DNA from: Alphaproteobacteria bacterium
GTDB lineage: Bacteria > Pseudomonadota > Alphaproteobacteria > UBA8366 > Aestuariispiraceae
DNA length: 64,000 bases
NCBI GenBank assembly: GCA_024743195.1
Contig: JANSXE010000010.1
Coordinates: 1 to 64,000 of the forward strand
Direction of reading: 5' to 3'
Position 1 is the first letter of the stretch. Each line of letters begins with the position of its first letter. The notes under the pieces are model-generated. The model was not told the DNA's origin. It did not search any database and was given only the letters and a program-made list of their open reading frames with translations. The position numbers and the translations under genes were made by a program. Positions 1 through 8,146 of this stretch are shown piece after piece.

Positions 1-300
1 GAGCGCCCAATAGCCGGCGGCGATGTTGGGCCCGCCCGCATGGATCAACGCCCGGCGGTAGAGGGCCTCGGCGCGCTCCGGGTCGTAGGCGCCGCAGGCG
101 GGGTTCGCGAAATGCCGGGCGGCGAAATAGTCGTACCCGTCATCCACGACGCCCGCCTCGACCTGACCGGCCGAGCGCTCGTAACAGCCCGGCCCGGCCA
201 TGGCCGGGGCCGCTGCGACCCCGACCCCGAGACCGAGCGCGGTCGCGCATGCGGCGAAAGCGGCGAAAGCGGCGAGGAGCGGGCGACCGCGGCGTCTCAT
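1..300 (-). CDS. Secreted Sel1/TPR-like protein, cut by the window edge
   Basis: Read on the complement from an ATG at 300, 100 codons stay open to the window edge, so the C-terminus is missing. The N-terminus has three arginines followed by a long Ala/Leu/Val stretch and an AMA-G type cleavage site near residue 35, which is a typical Sec signal peptide. The mature part contains the phrase DPERAEALYRRALIHAG, which resembles the helical pattern of Sel1/TPR repeats. The protein is therefore probably periplasmic. The family call rests on one short repeat-like stretch and is tentative; the coding call is firmer. Confidence 0.6.
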   Translation of the reverse strand, partial: MRRRGRPLLAAFAAFAACATALGLGVGVAAAPAMAGPGCYERSAGQVEAGVVDDGYDYFAARHFANPACGAYDPERAEALYRRALIHAGGPNIAAGYWAL

Positions 301-386
301 CCTGCAACGATAGCGCGCATCGCGTGCGGGCGGCAAGCGACGGTCGAAGGGCGCTTGGGGTCCGGGCGCCGGACGCGGGGGCGGCG

Positions 387-707
387 CTATTCCAGCAGCA
401 CGGCCGTGCCGTTGGCGACGACCATCAGCATGCCGTTGGTCTCGCCCATCACCTCATAGTCGAGATCGACCGCCACGACGGCGTTGGCGCCCAGGTCCTC
501 CGCCTTCTCGCGCAGCTGGTCGAGCGCCATCTCCTTGGCGTCGGCCAGCACCTTCTCGTAGGAGCCGGACCGGCCGCCGACGATGTCCCGGATGCCGGCG
601 AAGAAATCCTTGAACACGTTGGCGCCCAGGATGGTCTCGCCGCTGACGATGCCCTTGTAGTCCAGAATGCGCCGTCCCTCGACGCCGTCGGTGGTGGTCA
701 GGATCAT
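387..707 (-). CDS. YbjQ/UPF0145 family protein
   Basis: This 106-residue protein has the full length and pattern of the YbjQ (UPF0145) family: an N-terminal strand region with the phrase [11 protein letters not shown], a central helix with many charged residues ([20 protein letters not shown]), and a C-terminal strand ending in NGTAVLLE. Members form small oligomeric rings and have been called heavy-metal-binding, but their role is not settled. It is divergent from the MFS gene at 836, and the 128-bp space between them should hold both promoters. Confidence 0.85.
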   Translation of the reverse strand: MILTTTDGVEGRRILDYKGIVSGETILGANVFKDFFAGIRDIVGGRSGSYEKVLADAKEMALDQLREKAEDLGANAVVAVDLDYEVMGETNGMLMVVANGTAVLLE

Positions 708-835
708 GATGCGCTGTCTCCCCGAATGCGGTCCCTCGATGCTGGCGGGCGCGCGGCCCGGGCGATAGTGTGGCGAAAGCCGAAGCGAAAGGCCAGCGGC
801 CCAACGGGCTGGCGCCGCCGCGCGCGGGAGAGAGC

Positions 836-2284
836 ATGACGGACCCTTCGAGCGAGCCCGCGACCCCGCCCCGGACTGGCGATGCGCCCCGGACTGGCGA
901 CCCGCCGCGCTCCGGCGATCCGCCCCGCCCCGGCGATCCGCCCCACCCCGGCGACCCGCCCCGCCCCGGCGACCCCGACGGGCCGGCGCGCGCGCGGCCG
1001 GCCGCCGTGATCGGCTGGTGCCTCTATGACTGGGCCAACTCCGCCTTCCCGACGCTGATCGCCACCTTCGTCTTCGCCGCCTATTTCACCCAGGCCATCG
1101 CCGAGACGCCGGAGCAGGGCACGGCGCTGTGGGGCCTGATGACGGGGCTCTCCGCCTTCGCCGTCGCGCTGCTCGCCCCGGCGCTTGGCGCGATTGCGGA
1201 TTTCGGCGGGCGGCGCAAGCCGTGGCTCGCCTGGCTGACCGCGCTGACGGCGCTCGCGACCGGGCTCCTGTGGTTCGCCAAGCCGTCGGCGGACTGGACG
1301 CTCTACGCGCTCCTTTTCGCCGGCCTCGCCACCATCGGGTTCGAGCTCGGCATGGTCTTCTACAACGCCATGCTGCCCAGCGTCGCGCCCAAGGCGATGA
1401 TGGGACGGGTCTCGGGCTGGGGCTGGGGGCTGGGCTACGCCGGCGGGCTGGCGGCGCTGGGGGTCTGCTTCGTCGGCTTCGTCGGCGCGGAGGAGCCCTG
1501 GTTCGGCGTCGGCCGGGAGGAGGCGGCGCATGTCCGCGCGGTGCCGGTGGTGGCCGCGGTCTGGATCGCCCTCTTCTGCCTGCCGATCTTCTTCCTGACC
1601 CCGGACCGGCCGGCCGCGGCGGGGCTGCCGATGCGCCGGGCGGTGGGGGCGGGCCTCAAGGCGCTCTGGACCACGCTGAAACGCATCCGGGAGTACCGCA
1701 CCATCGCGCGCTTCCTGCTGGCGCGCATGCTCTATACCGACGGGCTGAACACGCTGTTCGCCTTCGGCGGCATCTACGCCGCCGGGACCTTCGGCATGGC
1801 GCAGGAGGAGGTGCTGATCTTCGGCGCCAGCCTGAACGTCACCGCCGGGCTGGGCGCGGTGCTGTTCGCCTTCCTGGACGACCGCTGGGGGCCGAAGCCG
1901 GTGATCCTGATCTCGGTCGGCGCGATCACGCTTCTGGGCGCCGGCATGCTGGTGGTGGAGGACAAGGCGGTCTTCTGGGCGCTCGGCCTGGGGCTCGGCG
2001 CCTTCCTGGGCCCGGCGCAGGCGGCCAGCCGCTCGCTGATGGCGCATCTGGCGCCGGCCGAGCTGCGCACCGAGTTCTTCGGCCTCTACGCGCTCTCCGG
2101 CAAGGCGACGGCCTTCCTCGGGCCCTTGCTGCTCGGCTGGGTGACGGCGATGGCGGCCAGCCAGCGCGCCGGCATGGCGACCATCCTGATCTTCCTGATC
2201 GCGGGGCTGGTGCTGCTCTGGCCCCTCAAGGCGGGGACCAAGGCGCGGGGAAAGGCGGGGTCGGAAACCGCGGACGGCGGCTGA
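836..2284 (+). CDS. MFS transporter, UMF1/Atg22-like family
   Basis: This 482-residue integral membrane protein has about 12 hydrophobic segments. The early phrase [13 protein letters not shown] is the hallmark of UMF1/Atg22-like major facilitator permeases, and FGGRRKPWL after the third helix is the usual MFS loop. The start at 836 is chosen because GGGAGAGAG precedes it at good spacing; an in-frame ATG at 770 lacks a site. Residues about 15-45 form a proline-rich cytoplasmic tail made by a 15-bp tandem repeat ([16 protein letters not shown]). The tail is unusual for the family and probably reflects repeat slippage. The substrate cannot be told from sequence. Confidence 0.85.
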   Translation: MTDPSSEPATPPRTGDAPRTGDPPRSGDPPRPGDPPHPGDPPRPGDPDGPARARPAAVIGWCLYDWANSAFPTLIATFVFAAYFTQAIAETPEQGTALWGLMTGLSAFAVALLAPALGAIADFGGRRKPWLAWLTALTALATGLLWFAKPSADWTLYALLFAGLATIGFELGMVFYNAMLPSVAPKAMMGRVSGWGWGLGYAGGLAALGVCFVGFVGAEEPWFGVGREEAAHVRAVPVVAAVWIALFCLPIFFLTPDRPAAAGLPMRRAVGAGLKALWTTLKRIREYRTIARFLLARMLYTDGLNTLFAFGGIYAAGTFGMAQEEVLIFGASLNVTAGLGAVLFAFLDDRWGPKPVILISVGAITLLGAGMLVVEDKAVFWALGLGLGAFLGPAQAASRSLMAHLAPAELRTEFFGLYALSGKATAFLGPLLLGWVTAMAASQRAGMATILIFLIAGLVLLWPLKAGTKARGKAGSETADGG

Positions 2285-2380
2285 GGCGGCCGCGCCGCTT
2301 CCGGGCCACGGCGCCCTGAGAAAAAGTGCTATGTCGCCGTATTCGTCGCTAGTCGTAGGTCCTTCTTTCACCGCGTCTCC

Positions 2381-2420
2381 CGTCGTCCCGGACGGCCGCT
2401 AGGCCGATCCGGGACCCAGG
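2381..2420. repeat. Dispersed palindromic repeat, copy 1
   Basis: This copy reads GTCGTCCCGGACGGCC, a short AT-richer loop, then GGCCGATCCGGGACCCAG. The arms pair as an imperfect hairpin of about 13 bp. Related copies are at 38786-38830 and 45297-45405. All lie between genes, as expected for an alphaproteobacterial extragenic palindrome family. Confidence 0.7.
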
Positions 2421-2453
2421 AGCACCAGTCGCCAACCGCCGTTCATGCTTGAG

Positions 2454-2716
2454 CGGTTGCTGCCTGTTCGAAAATAGTATTGTGTCCCCGTTTTTGAAAA
2501 TAGTATTGTGTCCCCGTTTTTTGGTTGCTGCCTGTTCGAAAATAGTATTGTGTCCCCGTTTTTTGACAAAACGGGGGACAAAACGGGGACACAATACTTT
2601 GGGACAAAACGGGGACACAATACTTTTTTCTACATGTCACAGGCGTCAAAACCGGGGACAGTCAAAACCGGGGACACAATACTTTTTTCTGTGCTGGCGC
2701 TACATGTCACAGGCGT
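2454..2716. repeat. Cluster of GTATTGTGTCCCCG repeats in both orientations
   Basis: Three forward copies of AAAATAGTATTGTGTCCCCG(T)n lie at 2471-2495, 2497-2522 and 2538-2564. Inverted copies (AAAACGGGGACACAATACTTT) lie at 2580-2600, 2606-2629 and 2664-2688, with partial inverted copies at 2566-2580 and 2648-2660. The first and third forward copies are preceded by the same GGTTGCTGCCTGTTCG, giving a direct repeat of about 41 bp. CTACATGTCACAGGCGT is repeated at 2630-2646 and 2700-2716. The forward block can pair with the inverted block. A related, more decayed cluster lies at 63168-63350. Confidence 0.85.
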
Positions 2717-2729
2717 GCGAAGCGCCGCC

Positions 2730-4073
2730 TCAGGCGATCACGGCGAGGTCGAGCGGTCGGTCGACGCCGGCGACGCGGGACGCCGGGCAGGCGCGCACCG
2801 GCGCGCCGGTCCAGCCCTGGGCGCGGGCGGTCGCAAGCGTCTCGGCGTCGCACAGGGCCCGGCAGGCCTCGACCTTGGTGTGTTTCTCCAGCTTCGCGGT
2901 CAGGTTCACCGCCTCGCCGACGAGGGTGTAGTCGAGCCGCTCCCCGCGGCCGATGGCGCCGACGGTGAGATCGCCCGTCGCCAGCGCCACGCCGACGCGC
3001 ACCGGGTCCCGGCCCTCGGCCGCGCGCTCGGCGTTCCAGCCGTCGATGGCGGCGAGGATGGCGCAGGCCGCGTCGAGCGCCCGGGCGGCGTAGGCGTCCA
3101 CCGTCTTGGAGGCGCCGAAGGTCGCCAGCACGCCGTCGCCGAAGACCCGGTCGACGGTGCCGCCATGGCCCTCGATCACCGCCGCCATGCGGTCCTGATA
3201 GTCGTTCAGGAGCCCGATCAGCTCGCCCGCCGAGAGCGCGTCCGACAGCGGCGTGAAGCCGCGGATGTCGACCGTCAGCACGGTGCAGCGCACCTGATCG
3301 GCCGCGCCGGCGGCCACGGTCCCGTCGGCGGCGGTGATGCGCGCCGCCACCTCGGCCGGGAAATAGCGCGAGAGCTCGTACTTCGCGCTCTCCTCCGCCA
3401 TCGCCCGATGCAGCAGCGCCCGGCCGCGCATCAGCGCCAGGGTCAGGATGAGCGTCACGACGAGGATGGTGATGATCTTGTCGAACTCGCCCCCCAGCAG
3501 CACCGTGTTGGAGGTCAAGTATTCGACATAGTCGCGGGTCAGCGGCATTTCGCCCGCATCGACGATCAGCGCATAGGCGACGAGACAGCCCCATCCGACC
3601 GCCGCGGCCAGCCCGGTGCGCAGCACGTAGCGGGGCTCGAAGCGCAAGGCCCTGAGCGCGATGAAGATAAAGAGATAGAGCATCGTCGGCGCTTTCAGAT
3701 AGAAGGGCGGCGGCTGCTCGTATTGCAGGTGGAACGACCAGATGAGCGTTAGCAGCAGGGCCAGATCGACGAAGCCCGACAGCCCCAGATACCAGTCCGG
3801 CAAGGAAATCCGGTAGCTGAGCGCGAGCCGCACGAGCGTGAAGAGCAGATAGAGGCCGAGCGCGACCGGGACCAGCGAGGCGAAGTCGCTCATGATGTCG
3901 GTGGTCGGCGCGATCAGATAGAGCGCCCCGAAGGTCGTCACCACGCCGAGCTGGATCCAGGAGATCAGCCGCTCGCTCTCGTCCTCCTGGGCGCGGATCG
4001 CCGCGCGCGCGCGCTCCGGCATCCGGGCGGCGTCGTCCTCGGTCGTGACCAGCAGGCGGAGCGCGTTTCGCAT
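2730..4073 (-). CDS. Membrane-bound class III adenylate/guanylate cyclase
   Basis: This 447-residue protein should make cyclic nucleotide at the inner membrane. Residues about 38-215 hold six hydrophobic segments. The cyclase homology domain is about 255-430, with metal aspartates D269 (VDIRGF) and D313 (FGDGV), the substrate motif LDYTLVGEAVN (D381, T383) and transition-state N390. Two usual residues differ: the lysine before the second metal site is R309, and the catalytic arginine four residues after N390 is K394. The D/T pair is of adenylate cyclase type, so cAMP is the likelier product. It lies 59 bp downstream of the methyltransferase gene and may be co-transcribed with it. Confidence 0.9.
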   Translation of the reverse strand: MRNALRLLVTTEDDAARMPERARAAIRAQEDESERLISWIQLGVVTTFGALYLIAPTTDIMSDFASLVPVALGLYLLFTLVRLALSYRISLPDWYLGLSGFVDLALLLTLIWSFHLQYEQPPPFYLKAPTMLYLFIFIALRALRFEPRYVLRTGLAAAVGWGCLVAYALIVDAGEMPLTRDYVEYLTSNTVLLGGEFDKIITILVVTLILTLALMRGRALLHRAMAEESAKYELSRYFPAEVAARITAADGTVAAGAADQVRCTVLTVDIRGFTPLSDALSAGELIGLLNDYQDRMAAVIEGHGGTVDRVFGDGVLATFGASKTVDAYAARALDAACAILAAIDGWNAERAAEGRDPVRVGVALATGDLTVGAIGRGERLDYTLVGEAVNLTAKLEKHTKVEACRALCDAETLATARAQGWTGAPVRACPASRVAGVDRPLDLAVIA

Positions 4074-4132
4074 CGCCCCGCCATATGGGGCGCCGGCGGC
4101 CCCGCGTCTCCTCACATCGGGCGGGCCGGCCA

Positions 4133-5083
4133 TCACGTTTCGGGGAGCGCGTCGGTGGACGTCGGGGCGGTGGACGTCGGGGCGGCGGCCGTCGCAGGCG
4201 GCAGGCGTTCGAGCCATAGCGCGCCCTCGGCCGCGCCCGGGGCGTGCGGCAGCCGGCCCGCGACGCCCGCCGCCACCCGCCCGGAGAGCCGCGTCGCCGC
4301 CCAGTGCGAGCTCCACGCCACGCGCCAGCCGCCGCCGGCCAGCAGCGCGGCGGCGACCGTCTGCTCGTTGTAGCCGCGCCACGCCCAGCCCGCCGGATAG
4401 GGGTCCGGCAGGAAGATGTCGTGGATCGCCAGAAAGGCGCCCGCCGGCAGCGCCGGGATCGCGCGCCCGACCAGCCAGTCGACGTCGGAGCCCGGCATCG
4501 CGACATGGCTGGAATCGATCGCCAGCACGTCGCCCGGCGCGAGGTTCGCGAACAGCGCCGGATCGGCGTCCTGCACCACGCGGCGGTGCAGCGTCACGCC
4601 CGGCAGGGCGCTCAGATCCGCGCGCGGGGCCGGATCGACGGCGTCGATCCGCGTGCGCGCCGGATCGGCGGCGGCCGCGAAGAAGCGCGTCGAATGGCCG
4701 GAGCCGACCTCGAGGATGCGCGCCGGCGCGAGCCGCCGGGTCAGGCAGAAGGCCGCGAGACCGTCGAGCCGCGGGTACCAGCCCTGCTCCCACCGGGGCG
4801 CGGGCGGCGCGGCGCCGCGGAAGGCCAGCAGCGCCTCCGCCTCCGCGTCGGCCGCGTCCAACAGGGCGCGCATCGCCGGCTCCGCCGCCTCGAACAGCGG
4901 GGCGAGGGCGGGATAGCCGGCGGCGTGCGCCGCGCCGCCCGTCGTTTCGCCGGCGTATCGATAGGGGATGAACCAACCGCGCGGCTTCGCGCCGGTCAGC
5001 GTGGCGAGCCCCATCGCGAGCCGCCGCAGCCGCTTGCCGAGCCGCGGACCGGGCGCGTCCCGGGTCGGGGCGGCGGCGCTCAC
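4133..5083 (-). CDS. Class I SAM-dependent methyltransferase
   Basis: This 316-residue protein has the SAM-binding motif I ILEVGSGHSTRFF near its middle, followed by the acidic motif IDAVDP and an IDSSHV strand. This is the pattern of the Methyltransf_24-like class I fold. The substrate is unknown; a GWFIP and GWYPRLDG N-terminal part is seen in small-molecule or glycan methyltransferases. The start is GTG at 5083, and it overlaps the upstream stop as GTGA, which implies translational coupling to the metallo-hydrolase. The C-terminal tail carries a duplicated APTSTAPTSTDA from a short tandem repeat. Confidence 0.8.
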   Translation of the reverse strand: MSAAAPTRDAPGPRLGKRLRRLAMGLATLTGAKPRGWFIPYRYAGETTGGAAHAAGYPALAPLFEAAEPAMRALLDAADAEAEALLAFRGAAPPAPRWEQGWYPRLDGLAAFCLTRRLAPARILEVGSGHSTRFFAAAADPARTRIDAVDPAPRADLSALPGVTLHRRVVQDADPALFANLAPGDVLAIDSSHVAMPGSDVDWLVGRAIPALPAGAFLAIHDIFLPDPYPAGWAWRGYNEQTVAAALLAGGGWRVAWSSHWAATRLSGRVAAGVAGRLPHAPGAAEGALWLERLPPATAAAPTSTAPTSTDALPET

Positions 5084-5934
5084 GCCTCCAGCACCATGCC
5101 TTCGCGGGCGGTCACCGTGCCCGGGCGCGCCTCGGCCGCGGCCTCGGCGATCTCGTCCATGCGCTCGTCATTGTGGCTCGGCTCGTGATGGAACAGCACC
5201 AGGGTCTTCACGCCGGCGGCGTCGGCGACGCGGCAGCCCTCCTCCCAGGTGCTGTGGCCGAAGCCGCGATAGCGCGGATACTCCGCATCGGTGTAGGTGG
5301 CGTCGTAAACCATCAGCTCGGCGTCGCGCACCAGCTCGACCACGGTCTCGTCGCGGCGCCCCTCGAAATGCTCGGTGTCGGTGATGTAGCAGATGGCGCG
5401 GCCGTCGAACTCGATCCGGTAGCCGACGGCCGAGTTCGGGTGGTTCAAGGGCGCGGTGCGCAGCGTGACCCCCGGCGCCGGGTTGAGGACATCCCCCGCC
5501 TCGAAGTCGGTGAAGCTGACATTGGCGCGGAAGGTCTCCGGCGGCACGGGAAAGAGCGGCGCCTGCATCATGTCCTTCAGGACCCCGTGCAGCGTCCGGT
5601 CCGGCAGCAGATGGCCGGCGTGCAGCCGCGAGGTGAAGCCCGGAATGTGAAAGGGCGCGAAGAAGGGCAGGCCGATGATGTGGTCCAGATGCGTGTGCGT
5701 CAGATAGAGGTCGACCTCCTGCGGGCCCTCCTGCGCCATCGCCTGGCCCAGCTTGCGCAGGCCGGTGCCGGCGTCGAAGATCAGCCGCCGGTCGCCGCAC
5801 ATCACCTCCAGGCAGGAGGTGTTGCCGCCATAGCGCAGCGTCTCCGGCCCGGCGCAGGCGATGCTGCCGCGCGTGCCCCAGAAGCGCACGGTGAAGGCGG
5901 TAGACCCGCCGTCCTGCATCCCTTCATCCGCCAT
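5080..5934 (-). CDS. MBL-fold metallo-hydrolase
   Basis: This 284-residue cytosolic metallo-beta-lactamase-fold enzyme has the metal site THTHLDHIIG (HxHxDH). Further ligand candidates are the histidine in APLNHPNS, the aspartate in ITDTEH and the histidine pair in LFHHEPSHND. The N-terminal RFWGTRGSIACAGP followed by YGGNTSC is typical of a family related to RNase Z-like phosphodiesterases. The ATG at 5934 starts directly before this conserved block; longer upstream reading is low-complexity. It is first in a coupled set with the methyltransferase and the cyclase. HxHLDHxxG also fits class II cyclic nucleotide phosphodiesterases, but is not specific to them. Confidence 0.85.
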   Translation of the reverse strand: MADEGMQDGGSTAFTVRFWGTRGSIACAGPETLRYGGNTSCLEVMCGDRRLIFDAGTGLRKLGQAMAQEGPQEVDLYLTHTHLDHIIGLPFFAPFHIPGFTSRLHAGHLLPDRTLHGVLKDMMQAPLFPVPPETFRANVSFTDFEAGDVLNPAPGVTLRTAPLNHPNSAVGYRIEFDGRAICYITDTEHFEGRRDETVVELVRDAELMVYDATYTDAEYPRYRGFGHSTWEEGCRVADAAGVKTLVLFHHEPSHNDERMDEIAEAAAEARPGTVTAREGMVLEA

Positions 5935-6149
5935 CGCCGCCCCGCTCTTCCGCCCGGGTCCGCGCGCCCGCCTGTCCCGGCCGCTCCCGTCCGCGCCTCG
6001 CCGCATGGGCGCGCGCGGCCAAGGCCGCGGGCGACAAGGGCGCGGGCGAATGCTATAGGGCGCAGCGCGGCCTGCCAATCGCCGCGCGCGTCCCGGCGCG
6101 GATCTCCGCCGGGCGCTTCCCACAGCCCTTTTTCGGATTCGCAGGACCT

Positions 6150-7394
6150 ATGGCGCATCCTTCCGGCCGCACCCAATGGGGCGGGGTTCTCTTCGGCCTC
6201 GCCGTCGCCGTGCTCGGCGCCTATCAGCAGCTCAAGCTGCCGCCCGTCCTGCCGGAGATGCTGGACGTCTTCGGCTATCCGAAACTGCTCGCCGGCGCCT
6301 TCATGTCGGTCTTCGCGGTCGCCGGGCTGGCGCTGTCGCTCAAGGTCGGGCGGCTGATGCAGCTGCAGGGGACCCCGCGCTTCCTCGGCGCGGCGGCGGG
6401 ACTGGCGATCCTGGGCTCGCTCCTGATCCTGGCGGCGCCGGGCTCGGGCTGGACGGTGCTGGCCGGGCGGGCGCTGGAAGGGACGGCGATGGCGGTGCTG
6501 GCCGTCGCCGGGCCGACCATCATGACCCGCAATGTGGGCCCGCATCATCTGCCGGTCGCGGCCGCGCTGGCGGCGACCTGGATCCCGCTCGGCGGGCTGC
6601 TGGCGAGCGCGGTCGCGCGGACGACCGACGCGCTCGTGCCGGGCTCGGCCCTGTGGCCGGCGGTGTTCTGGGCGGGGATCGGGTTTTCGGCGCTGGTGGC
6701 GCTCGGCGCCTGGCGGCTGTCGCGGCCGGGCTCGGCGATCGACCTGAAGGCCCCGGTGCCGCAGCAGGCGGCGTTGGCGCCCGATCCGGCGCGGCGCACG
6801 GCCTTGATCCTGGCCGGCCTGTGCTTCTTCTTCTGGGCGACGCAGAACATGGCGGTGCTGACCTGGCTGCCGGCCTATCTGGCGGAGCGCTGGGGCCTGG
6901 ACGGCGGCGACGCGGCCGCGCTCTACGCCCTGCCGATCGCCATGGTCGCGCTGTTCAATCTGGTCGCGATCCCGCTTCTCAAGTGGGGCTGGGGGCTGGC
7001 GCGGCTGCTCGCCGTCGCGCTGGTCGGGCAGGCCGCGCTGTTCGCGCTGGTCGCGGCGACGCCGATCGCCGAGGACGCCGTGGTTGGGATCGCCCTGCTG
7101 GCGCTCTACGGCGCGTTGGCGGGCGTGACGCCGACCTGCCTCTACGGCCTGCCGGCGGCGATCCTGGGCGGCGCGCGCACCGGCGCCGGGGCCTTCGGCG
7201 TGCTGATGACGGGCCGCAACATGGGGGTGTTGAGCGGGCCGCTGATGGCCGCGGCCCTGATCCAAGGCGCGCTGTTCGCCCAGTGGGACGGCGGGTGGGG
7301 CGCCGCGGCCGCCGCGGTGGCCGCGTCGACGCTCGCCAGCGCCGTCGTCGCGGGGTTGCTGATCCGCCGGCTGGCGCGCCTGCCGGCCGCGTAG
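6150..7394 (+). CDS. MFS transporter
   Basis: This 414-residue protein has about 12 hydrophobic helices and the general layout of the major facilitator superfamily. The helix 4 phrase AGRALEGTAMAVLAVAGPTIM and the C-terminal half with FGVLMTGRNMGVLSGPL resemble CynX/NimT-type permeases. No substrate motif is recognised. It is divergent from the metallo-hydrolase gene and is followed 81 bp downstream by a BetI-like regulator, which could control it or the genes beyond. Confidence 0.8.
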   Translation: MAHPSGRTQWGGVLFGLAVAVLGAYQQLKLPPVLPEMLDVFGYPKLLAGAFMSVFAVAGLALSLKVGRLMQLQGTPRFLGAAAGLAILGSLLILAAPGSGWTVLAGRALEGTAMAVLAVAGPTIMTRNVGPHHLPVAAALAATWIPLGGLLASAVARTTDALVPGSALWPAVFWAGIGFSALVALGAWRLSRPGSAIDLKAPVPQQAALAPDPARRTALILAGLCFFFWATQNMAVLTWLPAYLAERWGLDGGDAAALYALPIAMVALFNLVAIPLLKWGWGLARLLAVALVGQAALFALVAATPIAEDAVVGIALLALYGALAGVTPTCLYGLPAAILGGARTGAGAFGVLMTGRNMGVLSGPLMAAALIQGALFAQWDGGWGAAAAAVAASTLASAVVAGLLIRRLARLPAA

Positions 7395-7417
7395 CGCGTC
7401 CGGGCCGTCAAAATTGT

Positions 7418-7456
7418 TTGGGCGTCCGACCAATTTATTGTATGGTCGCCCACCAA
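7418..7456. promoter_or_regulatory. Candidate operator of the BetI-like regulator
   Basis: TTGGGCGTCCGACCAA at 7418-7433 is a 16-bp imperfect palindrome (12 of 16 positions symmetric). A weaker related half-site pair follows at 7443-7456 (TGGTCGCCCACCAA). They sit just upstream of the regulator start. The core resembles the BetI box of other proteobacteria, so autoregulation is likely. Confidence 0.5.
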
Positions 7457-7475
7457 TCCTTCGGAGGAGCACCCG

Positions 7476-8078
7476 ATGGGGCGCGCCGCGCTCGACGACA
7501 TCCGGCGGGCGGAGCTGATCGCGGCCGCGGTGGAGACCGCGGGCCGGGCCGGCGTCGACGGCGCGACCACGGCGGCGATCGCGCGCGCCGCCGACATGTC
7601 GCCGGGCCTCGTGCATCACTATTTCCCGGACAAGCAGACGCTGCTCGCCGCGGCCTTCCGGGCGACGCGCCGGCCCGTCGCGGCGGCCTACGCCCGCGCG
7701 CTGGGGGTCGCCCGCACGGGCGCCGTTCCGCCCGCGCTGCGGCTCGTCGCCGCGGTCGAGGCGCATCTGGCGCCGTCGGTCCTGACGCCGGTGCGCGCCG
7801 CCGCCTGGGCGGGGTTCGCGGCCCGCGCGCCGCACGTCCCGGCCTACGCCCGGGTGCGCGCCGCCCAGCGCTGCCGGCAGGCGGCCAATCTGCGCGCGGC
7901 GCTGGTCCCGCTGCTGAGCGACCGGGCGGAGGCGGCGGCGCGGGCCGAGGAGGCGGCCCTCGCCCTCGACGGCCTCTGGCTCGAGGCGGCGACGCGCGAG
8001 GGCGGCCTCGCCCCCGGCGAGGGGGAGGCGCTGATGGCGGCGCTGCTCGACCCCTTCTATCGCCCGGACGGGGCGTGA
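7476..8078 (+). CDS. TetR family regulator, BetI-like
   Basis: This 200-residue DNA-binding repressor has an N-terminal helix-turn-helix at about residues 25-55 (TTAAIARAADMSPGLVHHYFPDKQTLL), in which SPGLVHHYF is the BetI-type recognition helix. The C-terminal part (AWAGFAARAP, then LWLEAA) also follows the BetI pattern. Classic BetI represses choline to glycine-betaine genes, but no bet genes are in the window, so the ligand is open. GGAGGAG lies 8 bases before the ATG, and a palindrome upstream suggests self-control. Confidence 0.85.
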   Translation: MGRAALDDIRRAELIAAAVETAGRAGVDGATTAAIARAADMSPGLVHHYFPDKQTLLAAAFRATRRPVAAAYARALGVARTGAVPPALRLVAAVEAHLAPSVLTPVRAAAWAGFAARAPHVPAYARVRAAQRCRQAANLRAALVPLLSDRAEAAARAEEAALALDGLWLEAATREGGLAPGEGEALMAALLDPFYRPDGA

Positions 8079-8146
8079 GCGGGCCCCGGATGATCTGGCC
8101 CCGGATGATCTGGCGCACCCGGTCGGGCCTCGATAGGATCGGCCGC

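Larger units (their letters stand above)
2285..2729. other. Gene-free 445-bp region filled with repeats
   Basis: No gene is supported here. The stretch holds one copy of the dispersed palindrome family (2381-2420) and the GTATTGTGTCCCCG repeat cluster (2454-2716). Short open frames reading KNGDTILF in both strands are translations of the repeat, not genes. It separates the convergent MFS and cyclase genes. Confidence 0.8.

Noticed and set aside
2349-2649. Short frames with KNGDTILF peptides on both strands
   Set aside because: They are translations of the GTATTGTGTCCCCG repeats. No start site or conservation beyond the repeat is seen.
2454-2716. Possible CRISPR array
   Set aside because: The units are in both orientations, partly without spacers, and no cas gene is near. 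This fits an extragenic repeat cluster rather than CRISPR.
2730-4976. Methyltransferase-cyclase fusion protein of 748 residues
   Set aside because: The N-terminal part is a wrong frame across the methyltransferase. The cyclase has its own ATG at 4073.
6176-8146. Long plus-strand frame running through the MFS and TetR genes into the lipoprotein
   Set aside because: Only the part from 8147 matches a real protein; upstream it is the shifted frame of two well-supported genes.
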